Shown piece by piece: positions 1 to 5,251 of a stretch of DNA of 5,251 bases. The stretch comes from Gammaproteobacteria bacterium (GTDB lineage Bacteria > Pseudomonadota > Gammaproteobacteria > Pseudomonadales > Azotimanducaceae_A). The first letter of the stretch is position 1. The number at the start of each line of letters is the position of its first letter. The stretch covers positions 1 through 5,251 of the forward strand of contig JAPOON010000913.1 of the NCBI GenBank assembly GCA_026713405.1. The letters are read 5' to 3'. Position numbers and translations under genes: made by a program. The notes beneath the pieces are model-generated. The model did not search any database and was not told where the DNA came from. It saw nothing but the letters and a program-made list of their open reading frames with translations.

Positions 1-1529
1 CCGACGAGATTGCCGGCTACAGCGGCGAGACGCTGACCGCGGAGGGTGTCGAATTCGAGCCGGATGCCCTGCGCATCATCGCAAGGTCTGCCCGGGGCAG
101 CATGCGCGACGCCCTGTCCATCACCGATCAGGCCATTGCCTACAGTCAGGGCGCGCTCACCGCCTCCGATGTCGCCGCCATGGTGGGGGCGGCGGGGCGG
201 GACGAAACCGGCGCCGTTATCGAGGCGCTGGCCAGCGGCGACCCGCGCCGGGTGCTCGCGATAAGCGCCGCGCTTGCAGACAAGTCCGCAGACTTTGCTT
301 CGGTACTCTCCGAACTGCTCGAAGCACTGCACGACATGGCTGTTGGACAGGCGCTCGGGGAAGCTCCGGAAGGCGCCATCAGTGCGGAAGCGGTGCAGCT
401 CTATTACCAGATCGCCCTGATCGGCTACCGGGACCTTCATATCGGCCCGGATCCCAAGACCGGTTTCGAGATGACGTTGCTGCGGATGCTGGCCTTTGCG
501 CCGGATGCCGCCGCTGCTGCACGGGTGCCGCCCACGGCGGCCGAACCGCCGGGCTCGGCGGAGACCGGGTCCACGCAGACGGCGCCGGCGACCGGTGCCG
601 CCGGCGCCGGGTCAACGGAAGCGGCGCGGGCAGGAACGACGGCCGCGGCGAAAGATGCGGCAGCGCGAGTGACGGCCGTGCAACCCGCATCGTCGCCGGC
701 GCCTCGGAAATTGGAAACTCCGGCACCGAACGCGCCACCTGAATCGTCGTCTGCGATTCCAGAGCCGGAAACGCCGGGCGCGACCCCGCAGCCTGAATCG
801 ATGTGGGCGATTCCGGAGTGGGACACGCCGGCCCGGACCGCGCAACCTGAAACGCCGTTGGCAGCTCCAGAATCGGAAACGCCGGCCGTGACTCCGCAGC
901 CAGAATCGATGTCGCCGACTCCGGATTGGGACGCGGCGGCCGCGACCGCCCAACCTGAAACGCCGTCGGCAGCTCCAGAACCGGAAGCGCCGGCTGCGGC
1001 CCCGCAACCTGAGACTAAGTCGGCGCATCTGGACCCCGAAACACCGGCCCCGGCTTCGGCAACGGGCATGGCCGAGCCGGCTTTCGTGGCAACAGCCGCG
1101 CCCGATGCCGGCGGCAATGGCTTGTACCGGGAGTGGCATGGGCTGGTGGGCCGTCTCGGGCTGACGGGCGTCGAACGGACGATCGCGGAGCACTCCTTGC
1201 TCGTCGAGCGGAGCGGCGGCAATTGCCGGCTGGTGCTCGACAGGAAGCACGAATCGCTGCTGCATGGCGGCGAGGCGGGGGTTCTGGAAGGGGCGCTCGC
1301 CAACCTGTTCGGCGAGCCGGTTCGGCTCGTCATCGACATCGGTGATCCGGCACATGAGACGCCCGCTGACCGCAAGCAGCGGCTGGAACGGGAGCGGGAT
1401 GCGGCGGCGAAGCGCGAACTCGAGGAGAACCCCACGGTGAAATCCCTGATAGAGACCTTTGATGCCAGGCTGGAGCACGTTCGCCCCCTGGACGGGGGCG
1501 CCGGCGAGGCGCGCGGAGCAAACCGATGA
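1..1529 (+). CDS. dnaX: DNA polymerase III subunit tau (DnaX), 3' part
   Basis: Clamp-loader ATPase subunit. Tau loads the sliding clamp and tethers polymerase cores and helicase at the fork. The gene enters from outside the window with codons starting at position 3, and 508 residues are visible. By comparison with the E. coli protein about 180-200 N-terminal residues (Walker A, zinc module, Walker B) are missing. Visible residues 1-45 are the AAA+ lid, with the sensor-2 segment [15 protein letters not shown] at 32-46 (Arg35). About 50-167 is the helical collar, including IQLYYQ-like and [14 protein letters not shown] stretches. About 168-370 is a Pro/Ala/Glu-rich linker with 18-residue repeats. 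About 371-508 resembles tau domain V, which binds the polymerase alpha subunit, and ends in [21 protein letters not shown] plus a short tail. No A-rich slippery heptamer of the E. coli kind is visible, so a frameshifted gamma form is not predicted. The gene overlaps ybaB by 4 nt (ATGA). The assignment is secure. Confidence 0.96.
   Translation, partial: DEIAGYSGETLTAEGVEFEPDALRIIARSARGSMRDALSITDQAIAYSQGALTASDVAAMVGAAGRDETGAVIEALASGDPRRVLAISAALADKSADFASVLSELLEALHDMAVGQALGEAPEGAISAEAVQLYYQIALIGYRDLHIGPDPKTGFEMTLLRMLAFAPDAAAAARVPPTAAEPPGSAETGSTQTAPATGAAGAGSTEAARAGTTAAAKDAAARVTAVQPASSPAPRKLETPAPNAPPESSSAIPEPETPGATPQPESMWAIPEWDTPARTAQPETPLAAPESETPAVTPQPESMSPTPDWDAAAATAQPETPSAAPEPEAPAAAPQPETKSAHLDPETPAPASATGMAEPAFVATAAPDAGGNGLYREWHGLVGRLGLTGVERTIAEHSLLVERSGGNCRLVLDRKHESLLHGGEAGVLEGALANLFGEPVRLVIDIGDPAHETPADRKQRLERERDAAAKRELEENPTVKSLIETFDARLEHVRPLDGGAGEARGANR
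678..1055 (+). repeat. 54-bp (18-residue) tandem repeats in the dnaX linker
   Basis: Seven consecutive 18-residue units can be aligned in the DnaX linker, starting at 678, 732, 786, 840, 894, 948 and 1002. The loose consensus is xQPE(S/T)xxxAxPExETPAxT. Units at 786 and 894 resemble each other (PQPESM...WD) and units at 840 and 948 resemble each other (AQPETP.AAPE.E.PA), so there is also a 108-bp higher-order period. The first unit is the most diverged. All units keep the reading frame. The segment is probably a disordered spacer between the ATPase collar and the tau C-terminal domain, and its length is likely to vary between strains. Confidence 0.85.
1515..1518 (+). promoter_or_regulatory. 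ribosome binding site that favours the upstream ATG of ybaB
   Basis: GGAG lies inside the end of dnaX, 7 nt before the ATG at 1526 and 13 nt before the alternative ATG at 1532. The spacing favours 1526, which also gives the ATGA overlap with the dnaX stop. Confidence 0.55.
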
Positions 1530-1849
1530 CCATGAAAGGACTGGGCGACCTGTTCAAGCAGGCACAGCAGGTTCAGCAGAAGGTCGAGGCCATGCAGGCC
1601 GAGATCGCTTCGCTGGAAGTTACCGGAGAGAGCGGGGCCGGCCTGGTGAAGGTGGTTCTCAACGGGGCGCACGAAGTCAAGCGGGTGCACATCGACCCGG
1701 CGGTACTCGATGAGGGCAGGGAAGTGCTCGAAGACCTGATCGCCGCCGCCTTCAACGATGGCGCGCGCCGGGTGGAATCGGCGCGCAACGAGAAAATGTC
1801 GGGGCTTGCCGGCGGATTCGGGCTGCCTCTCGACAAGCTGCCGTTCTGA
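1526..1849 (+). CDS. ybaB: YbaB/EbfC family nucleoid-associated protein
   Basis: Small DNA-binding protein of the YbaB/EbfC family, which dimerises through helices and binds DNA in the nucleoid. It has 107 residues, close to the 109 of E. coli YbaB. Residues 5-30 form the amphipathic N-terminal helix ([20 protein letters not shown]). The family hallmark [29 protein letters not shown] follows, then the [16 protein letters not shown] helix, and the protein ends in the usual LPF-type tail. The ATG at 1526 is chosen for its ribosome-site spacing; the ATG at 1532 would remove only two residues. It lies between dnaX and recR, the classic arrangement, with a 4-nt overlap upstream and a 2-nt gap downstream, so expression is probably coupled to both. 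Nothing is unusual in the protein. Confidence 0.96.
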   Translation: MTMKGLGDLFKQAQQVQQKVEAMQAEIASLEVTGESGAGLVKVVLNGAHEVKRVHIDPAVLDEGREVLEDLIAAAFNDGARRVESARNEKMSGLAGGFGLPLDKLPF

Positions 1850-1851
1850 TC

Positions 1852-2448
1852 GTGCTGAGCCCACTGATCGACGGGCTGATCGCCGCATTCCAGGTGTTGC
1901 CGGGCGTCGGGCCCAAGAGCGCCCAGCGCATGACGCTGGATATCCTGCAGCGGAATCGGGAAGGCGGCCTGAAGCTGGCCGAAGCGCTGGCCGCCTCGGG
2001 GGAACAGGCGTCCTGGTGCCGCGATCGCCGAACGCTCACGGAAACCGGGCAGTGCCGCCTGTGCGCCGACGCAGAGCGGGACGACGCGGTGCTGTGCGTG
2101 GTGGAGTCCCCCGCCGATATCCTCGCCATCGAACAGGCCGGGGGATTCCGCGGCCGGTATTTCGTGCTGAACGGCCGTCTGTCTCCCATCGACGGAGTGG
2201 GGCCGGAAGACCTTGCCCTCGACAAGCTGGCGGCGCGGGTCAGCGCGCTCAAGGTTCGGGAGGTGATACTTGCCACCAACCCCACGGTGGAGGGCGAAGC
2301 CACGGCCCACTACATTGCGGGGCTGCTCGAGAACGAGGTCGCCGACATCAGCCGCATTGCCCATGGCGTTCCGATCGGCGGTGAACTGGAGTATGTGGAT
2401 GGCGGAACCATCATGCATGCCCTGCAGGGGCGCCGCCGTCTCGGCTGA
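1852..2448 (+). CDS. recR: Recombination mediator protein RecR, atypical zinc finger
   Basis: RecR works with RecO and RecF to load RecA onto gapped single-stranded DNA. The predicted protein is 198 residues, a normal family length. In order it has an N-terminal helix-hairpin-helix ([12 protein letters not shown], 16-27), the zinc-finger region (56-71), a Toprim domain starting at CVVESPADI (82-90, Glu85) and continuing through [12 protein letters not shown] (141-152), and the C-terminal [18 protein letters not shown] segment. The expected four cysteines (C-x2-C...C-x2-C) are reduced to three: Cys56, Arg59, Cys68, Cys71. Arg59 is encoded by CGC at 2026-2028, one transition from the Cys codon TGC. 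The start is a GTG 2 nt after the ybaB stop with no convincing ribosome site, so translation probably depends on coupling to ybaB. The 3' end overlaps rnd by 11 nt. Identity is secure; zinc binding is doubtful. Confidence 0.96.
   Translation: MLSPLIDGLIAAFQVLPGVGPKSAQRMTLDILQRNREGGLKLAEALAASGEQASWCRDRRTLTETGQCRLCADAERDDAVLCVVESPADILAIEQAGGFRGRYFVLNGRLSPIDGVGPEDLALDKLAARVSALKVREVILATNPTVEGEATAHYIAGLLENEVADISRIAHGVPIGGELEYVDGGTIMHALQGRRRLG
2426..2430 (+). promoter_or_regulatory. ribosome binding site that sets the GTG start of rnd
   Basis: AGGGG inside the 3' end of recR ends 7 nt before the GTG at 2438. This spacing, together with the alignment of Trp11 and the DTEF motif with other RNase D proteins, supports GTG 2438 over ATG 2417 or starts further upstream. 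Confidence 0.55.
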
Positions 2449-3544
2449 AGACTCAACGCGCTGCGATTGGGTGGCCTCCGGAGCGGACCTTGCGCGGGCT
2501 GCGAACTCGTGGCGCGGCGTCGTCGGCATGGATACCGAGTTTCAGCGTACTGATACTTTCTTTCCCATTCCGGGCCTGTACCAGGTTGCGGCGGGGTCCG
2601 GTATCTGGCTTGTCGACCCACTTACCGTGGACGAGTGGTCGCCGTTCGTCGATGTGTTGACCGAACCGGATACGGTAAAGGTCATACACGCCTGCTTCGA
2701 AGACCTGGAACTGCTCTATCGGCACCTGGATGTCCGGCCCGTCAACCTGTTCGATACCCAGCTTGCAGCGGCGTTCGTTGCCGAGGACTTCTCCACCAGC
2801 TATGCCGCCCTGGTAGAGGGGATGCTCGGGGTGGCACTGCCCAAGCACCACACGCGGTCGAACTGGCTGAAGCGGCCATTGTCCGGCGAGCAGGTTCGCT
2901 ACGCCCAGGAAGATGTCGCGTACCTGGTTGAATTGCACGGGGCGCTGGTCGACAGGCTCGAGGCGGCCGGGCGACGGCAGTGGTTTGTCGAAGACATGCG
3001 CCGCAGGGAGCGTTACGCCCCGCGGGAACCGTCCTCCTTTTTCGCGGGTGTAAAGAAAGCGTGGAAGCTGGATGGACGGCAGCTCGCCGTACTGAAGTCG
3101 TTGTGCGACTGGCGCGAGCGGCGAGCCATGGCTGAGGATGTGCCGCGCAACCGGGTCGTCTGGGACGAGCATCTCCTGCAATTCGCGCAACAGCACGCCG
3201 TCGACCTGGTGGACATCCGGCGCAGGTTGCCGCCGCGGGTCGCTCGCCGGTACGGCGAGGAACTGCTTCGCGCTTTCGAGGCGGGGCTGGAGGCAAGTCC
3301 GGAGTCGCCCTTGCCGAAGCCGCTTAGCCAGCGGCAGGGCGGCTTGCTGAAGAGGCTGCGCGAGATCGGGCGCCGGCGAGCGCAGGAACTGGGTGTTGCA
3401 CCGGAGCTGCTGGCGCGCCAGCGGGATATCGAGCAGTGCGTCCGCCACTATCGCGCTACCGGAAGCCTGTCTGAAACCTATCTCGGCTGGCGCAAGGACG
3501 TGTTGGGTAGCGAATTCACCGCCGAACTGGAAAAGCGCGCATGA
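2438..3544 (+). CDS. rnd: Ribonuclease D
   Basis: 3'-to-5' exoribonuclease of the DEDDy family that trims tRNA precursors and other small stable RNAs in the cytoplasm. From the GTG at 2438 it has 368 residues, against 375 for E. coli RNase D. Catalytic motifs are complete: ExoI MDTEF with Asp32 and Glu34, Exo[12 protein letters not shown] with Asp89, and ExoIII YAQED with Tyr155 and Asp159. About 210-290 is the first HRDC domain ([21 protein letters not shown]...). A second HRDC-like segment follows to the C-terminus, ending in the [13 protein letters not shown] region. No ATG fits: the next in-frame ATG (2528) falls inside ExoI, and ATG 2417 would add seven residues. The gene overlaps recR by 11 nt and the next gene by 4 nt, so it looks like a coupled member of the dnaX-recR operon rather than an independent unit. 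Confidence 0.95.
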   Translation, partial: VSAEDSTRCDWVASGADLARAANSWRGVVGMDTEFQRTDTFFPIPGLYQVAAGSGIWLVDPLTVDEWSPFVDVLTEPDTVKVIHACFEDLELLYRHLDVRPVNLFDTQLAAAFVAEDFSTSYAALVEGMLGVALPKHHTRSNWLKRPLSGEQVRYAQEDVAYLVELHGALVDRLEAAGRRQWFVEDMRRRERYAPREPSSFFAGVKKAWKLDGRQLAVLKSLCDWRERRAMAEDVPRNRVVWDEHLLQFAQQHAVDLVDIRRRLPPRVARRYGEELLRAFEAGLEASPESPLPKPLSQRQGGLLKRLREIGRRRAQELGVAPELLARQRDIEQCVRHYRATGSLSETYLGWRKDVLGSEFTAELEKRA

Positions 3545-3876
3545 CGGAGCCGTTCGCCTGGCTGGTCGCGGTTTGCGCGGGAGCGGCGGCGCTCTTCGGG
3601 GTGGTGGTCCTGACACGCCCGATGCACAACGGTTTCCTGAAATACTGGTTGCGTTCCATGGCGGCGGTTCTGCTGTTCCTGCCTGCCCCGGTTCCGCAAT
3701 TCGATACCTATTTTGCCCCGGCGTTCCTGGTGCTGGTTTTCGAGGCGGCGCTGCAATCGGACGGCCAGCCGGCACTGGCGGCGAGTCTCCTTTTTTTGGG
3801 TGTCGTGGCTGCTACCGTGCTGTCGGGCGCGTTCTCGTACTGGCTGCATCGGAGGCGCGCGCGAAAGGGCAACTGA
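3541..3876 (+). CDS. Small integral membrane protein of unknown function
   Basis: I do not recognise this 111-residue protein. Hydropathy by eye suggests four membrane segments at about 5-25, 38-52, 56-72 and 79-101. There is a short polar turn RPMHNGFLKYW between the first two, and a basic tail HRRRARKGN that should be cytoplasmic by the positive-inside rule. A PAPVP motif (48-52) breaks the second segment. There is no cleavable signal peptide, no cysteine pair and no known catalytic motif. ATG 3541 overlaps the rnd stop (ATGA), and GGAAAAG at 3529-3535 may act as a weak ribosome site. Base composition and coupling match the neighbours, so it is probably a real gene. It is the last gene of the operon, with non-coding DNA following. 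Confidence 0.8.
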   Translation: MTEPFAWLVAVCAGAAALFGVVVLTRPMHNGFLKYWLRSMAAVLLFLPAPVPQFDTYFAPAFLVLVFEAALQSDGQPALAASLLFLGVVAATVLSGAFSYWLHRRRARKGN

Positions 3877-3892
3877 AGGCATGAGCGAAGCG

Positions 3893-3928
3893 GTGCCCGG
3901 TCTCTGTCGGAAGCAGGTAACCGGGCAC
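3893..3928 (+). terminator. stem-loop after the operon, possible terminator
   Basis: GTGCCCGGT (3893-3901) and ACCGGGCAC (3920-3928) are perfect inverted repeats around an 18-nt loop, starting 16 nt after the stop of the membrane-protein gene. CTG/CAG in the loop could extend the pairing. No T-run follows, so it is not a standard Rho-independent terminator. It may protect the 3' end or assist Rho-dependent ending. The rest of 3877-4144 is GC-rich, with smaller inverted repeats at 3962-3974 and 3995-4006, and no convincing gene. Confidence 0.35.
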
Positions 3929-4017
3929 GCAAACGGCGCCTCTGAAATCCTCCGTGCGCAACCGGAAGGTCCGGCAAGGGCCGCCGCCGGGCGCGGCTCT
4001 CGAGCCTGAGCGGCCGC

Positions 4018-4046
4018 TTGTGGGGTGCTTATCCGTCCTATACAGT
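4018..4046 (+). promoter_or_regulatory. weak sigma70-like promoter candidate for the MoxR gene
   Basis: TTGTGG (4018-4023) and TACAGT (4041-4046) are separated by 17 bp. Each hexamer only partly matches consensus. TATACA at 4039-4044 is an alternative -10 with 15-bp spacing. It is the most AT-rich patch in an otherwise GC-rich intergenic stretch and would give a leader of roughly 90 nt. This is a by-eye match only. Confidence 0.25.
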
Positions 4047-4077
4047 ACGCGGTTTGCGTGGGCCGGGAGGGTTCATA

Positions 4078-4103
4078 TCCGGTTCGCCCGCACGGGCGCC
4101 GGA
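4078..4103 (+). other. GC-rich stem-loop in the presumed leader of the MoxR gene
   Basis: An outer stem TCCGG (4078-4082) / CCGGA (4099-4103) encloses an inner stem CGCCCG (4085-4090) / CGGGCG (4093-4098), with a TT bulge and a 2-nt loop that would open to 4 nt. It ends 41 nt before the ATG and leaves the ribosome site free. It does not match a riboswitch I know. The region is GC-rich, so part of the pairing may be chance. Confidence 0.35.
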
Positions 4104-4144
4104 CCGGTTGCGCCGGCTCCACAGGAACTACCAAGAGAAGTTGC

Positions 4145-4993
4145 ATGATTTTCGACAGTACCGACACCTATATCTCCACGGATGAACTGAGTATGGCCGT
4201 CGATGCGGCGGTCAAGCTGGAGCGGCCGTTGCTCGTCAAGGGCGAACCGGGAACCGGCAAGACGCTGCTGGCCGAGGAGATTGCCAAGACCCTGGGCATG
4301 GAATTGATCCAGTGGCATATCAAGTCGAGCACCAAGGCCATCAACGGCCTGTACGAGTACGATGCAGTGTCGCGCCTGCGCGATTCCCAACTCGGCGACG
4401 CACGGGTCGGCGACATTCGCAACTACATCAAGAAAGGCAAGCTGTGGGAGGCCTTCGAGTCGGACGAGCGCGTGGTGCTGCTCATCGACGAGATCGACAA
4501 GGCCGACATCGAGTTTCCCAACGATCTGCTGCAGGAACTCGACCGCATGGAGTTCTTCGTCTACGAACTGTCCGAAACGGTCGTTGCGAACAAGCGCCCC
4601 ATCGTGGTGATCACCTCCAACAACGAGAAGGAACTGCCCGATGCGTTCCTGCGGCGCTGCTTCTTCCACTACATCAATTTCCCCGACCGCGAGACGATGC
4701 ACGAAATCATCGAAGTGCACTTCCCCGGCATCAAGCGAGACTTGGTGAAGGAAGCCATGGAGATCTTCTTCGATGTCCGCAAGGTACCCGGCCTGAAGAA
4801 GAAGCCGTCCACCTCGGAACTCATCGACTGGCTGAAACTCCTGATGTCCGACGACATCCCGGACGAAATCCTCACCAACCGCGACCCGAGCAAGGCCATA
4901 CCGCCGCTGTACGGCGCCCTGGTGAAGAACGAGCAGGACGTGCACCTCCTCGAACGCCTCGCCTTCATGAACAGGCGGGATTCGAGGGGGTGA
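4145..4993 (+). CDS. MoxR-family AAA+ ATPase
   Basis: MoxR-type AAA+ ATPases are chaperone-like and usually act with a VWA-domain partner in maturing or inserting cofactors into protein complexes; the target here is unknown. The predicted protein has 282 residues and all core motifs: Walker A GEPGTGKT (33-40), Walker B VLLIDEID (111-118), sensor 1 at ITSNN (156-160), the LPDAFLRRC arginine-finger segment (164-172) and the lid with KKPSTSELIDWLKLL (219-233). The sequence closely matches the Pseudomonas-type MoxR proteins as I recall them. The start at ATG 4145 fits the natural N-terminus and follows AAGAGAAG at 4133-4140; a longer open frame back to GTG 4025 reads through the structured leader and looks non-genuine. 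The last residues RRDSRG are slightly unusual. The TGA stop lies inside sequence related to the downstream repeat array, so the extreme C-terminus may have been rewritten. No partner gene is visible downstream. Confidence 0.93.
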   Translation: MIFDSTDTYISTDELSMAVDAAVKLERPLLVKGEPGTGKTLLAEEIAKTLGMELIQWHIKSSTKAINGLYEYDAVSRLRDSQLGDARVGDIRNYIKKGKLWEAFESDERVVLLIDEIDKADIEFPNDLLQELDRMEFFVYELSETVVANKRPIVVITSNNEKELPDAFLRRCFFHYINFPDRETMHEIIEVHFPGIKRDLVKEAMEIFFDVRKVPGLKKKPSTSELIDWLKLLMSDDIPDEILTNRDPSKAIPPLYGALVKNEQDVHLLERLAFMNRRDSRG

Positions 4994-5008
4994 TTGCCGC
5001 TTGAAAAC
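4990..5008 (-). repeat. inverted, shortened copy of part of the 117-bp repeat
   Basis: GTGATTGCC (4990-4998) and TTGAAAAC (5001-5008) occur in the same order on the minus strand of each 117-bp unit, where they are separated by about 20 nt containing the GCGGTGC/GCACCGC hairpin. Here only GC lies between them. The segment therefore looks like a head-to-head remnant of the repeat with its hairpin deleted. With the first full unit it forms nested pairing: 4990-4998 with 5040-5048, 5001-5008 with 5012-5019, and 5021-5027 with 5031-5037. This would allow a three-way junction. The TGA at 4991-4993 ends the MoxR gene. Confidence 0.6.
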
Positions 5009-5010
5009 GA

Positions 5011-5251
5011 AGTTTTCAACGCGGTGCACCGCACCGCGAGGCAATCACGCCCGGCAACTTGTTGCCGGGCCGGGTGTCAGTCATTGGAAAAACCTGGTGA
5101 CAGAAAAGGTCGTAACCGAAGGCGCGCAGTTTTCAACGCGGTGCACCGCACCGCGAGGCAATCACGCCCGGCAACTTGTTGCCGGGCCGGGCGTCAGTCA
5201 TTGGAAAAACCTGGTGACAGGAAAGGTCGTAGCCGAAGGCGCGCAGTTTTC
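5011..5251 (+). repeat. 117-bp direct tandem repeats, array cut by the window end
   Basis: Unit 1 is 5011-5127, unit 2 is 5128-5244, and unit 3 begins at 5245 with AGTTTTC at the window edge. Units 1 and 2 differ at three positions, all transitions (5075 T/C, 5105 A/G, 5115 A/G in unit 1 versus unit 2), about 97% identity. Each unit contains a 7-bp hairpin GCGGTGC-ACC-GCACCGC and a perfect 10-bp hairpin GCCCGGCAAC-TT-GTTGCCGGGC (5049-5070 and 5166-5187). A TGTCA/TGACA pair at 5075-5079 and 5098-5102 is perfect in unit 1 and mismatched in unit 2. The hairpins lack T-runs. Each unit also has a 23-codon minus-strand frame including stop (5016-5084 and 5133-5201). The repeat is not CRISPR-like because there are no unique spacers. 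I do not recognise the family. Confidence 0.93.

Noticed and set aside
437..1888. 483-codon open frame on the minus strand across dnaX and ybaB
   Set aside because: It is a mirror of GC-rich coding DNA and of the linker repeats. Its composition is Ala/Gly/Ser-rich, it has no recognisable domain, and it lies fully opposite two secure genes.
2270..2437. Upstream extension of rnd inside recR
   Set aside because: The extra residues are an out-of-frame reading of recR and do not resemble an RNase D N-terminus. GTG 2438 has a well-spaced ribosome site and gives the normal length.
2453..3775. 440-codon open frame on the minus strand across rnd
   Set aside because: It is opposite a gene with complete catalytic motifs. 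The translation has no domain-like pattern and is typical of antisense frames in GC-rich DNA.
3881..4009. 42-codon frame starting at ATG 3881
   Set aside because: The ribosome-site spacing is poor, its start runs through the post-operon stem-loop, and its composition is unremarkable. It is not supported as a gene.
4025..4144. Extension of the MoxR gene back to GTG 4025
   Set aside because: It reads through the structured leader. The N-terminus from ATG 4145 matches the family and has a ribosome-like site.
4073..5044. 323-codon open frame on the minus strand across the MoxR gene
   Set aside because: It is antisense to a complete AAA+ ATPase; the long frame follows from third-position GC bias.
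5049..5070. Rho-independent terminator for the MoxR gene
   Set aside because: The 10-bp GC-rich hairpin is strong, but no T-run follows on either strand and it recurs in every repeat unit. It is better treated as part of the repeat.
5011..5251. CRISPR array
   Set aside because: The repeated unit is 117 bp with no unique spacers; whole units repeat directly end to end.
5011..5251. Integron attC sites
   Set aside because: The period is similar to some attC sites, but I see no GTTRRRY/RYYYAAC core pair in the right places and no cassette genes between units.

Overview
The window is GC-rich, densely packed bacterial DNA. It probably comes from a gammaproteobacterium. The evidence is a DnaX tau C-terminal domain of the Escherichia/Pseudomonas kind, the dnaX-ybaB-recR order, a DEDDy RNase D with HRDC region, and a MoxR-type ATPase that looks very like those of pseudomonads. 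Genus cannot be fixed from the sequence alone.

Positions 1-3876 form one plus-strand, tightly coupled gene string: the 3' part of dnaX (clamp-loader tau), ybaB (nucleoid-associated protein), recR (recombination mediator), rnd (ribonuclease D) and a small unrecognised membrane protein. Junctions are a 4-nt ATGA overlap, a 2-nt gap, an 11-nt overlap and another 4-nt ATGA overlap, so co-transcription and translational coupling are likely. The first three genes serve replication, nucleoid organisation and gap repair. rnd adds RNA 3'-end processing, and the membrane protein has no assignable role. The DnaX linker carries an 18-residue tandem repeat, and RecR has Arg in place of one of its four zinc-finger cysteines.

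Positions 3877-4144 are non-coding. They hold a 9-bp stem-loop just after the operon, a weak promoter candidate and a GC-rich stem-loop in the presumed leader of the next gene. Positions 4145-4993 encode a complete MoxR-family AAA+ ATPase. Its usual VWA/CoxE-like partner is not visible before the window ends.

Positions 4990-5251 are a repeat array: two complete 117-bp direct repeats (97% identical, three transitions) and the first 7 bp of a third. Each contains perfect hairpins. The array is preceded by a short inverted, internally shortened copy of part of the unit, and the stop codon of the MoxR gene lies inside that inverted copy. This array is the least explained part of the window. Its 117-bp length is a multiple of three, and each unit carries the same 22-codon open frame on the minus strand, but a coding role is unproven.
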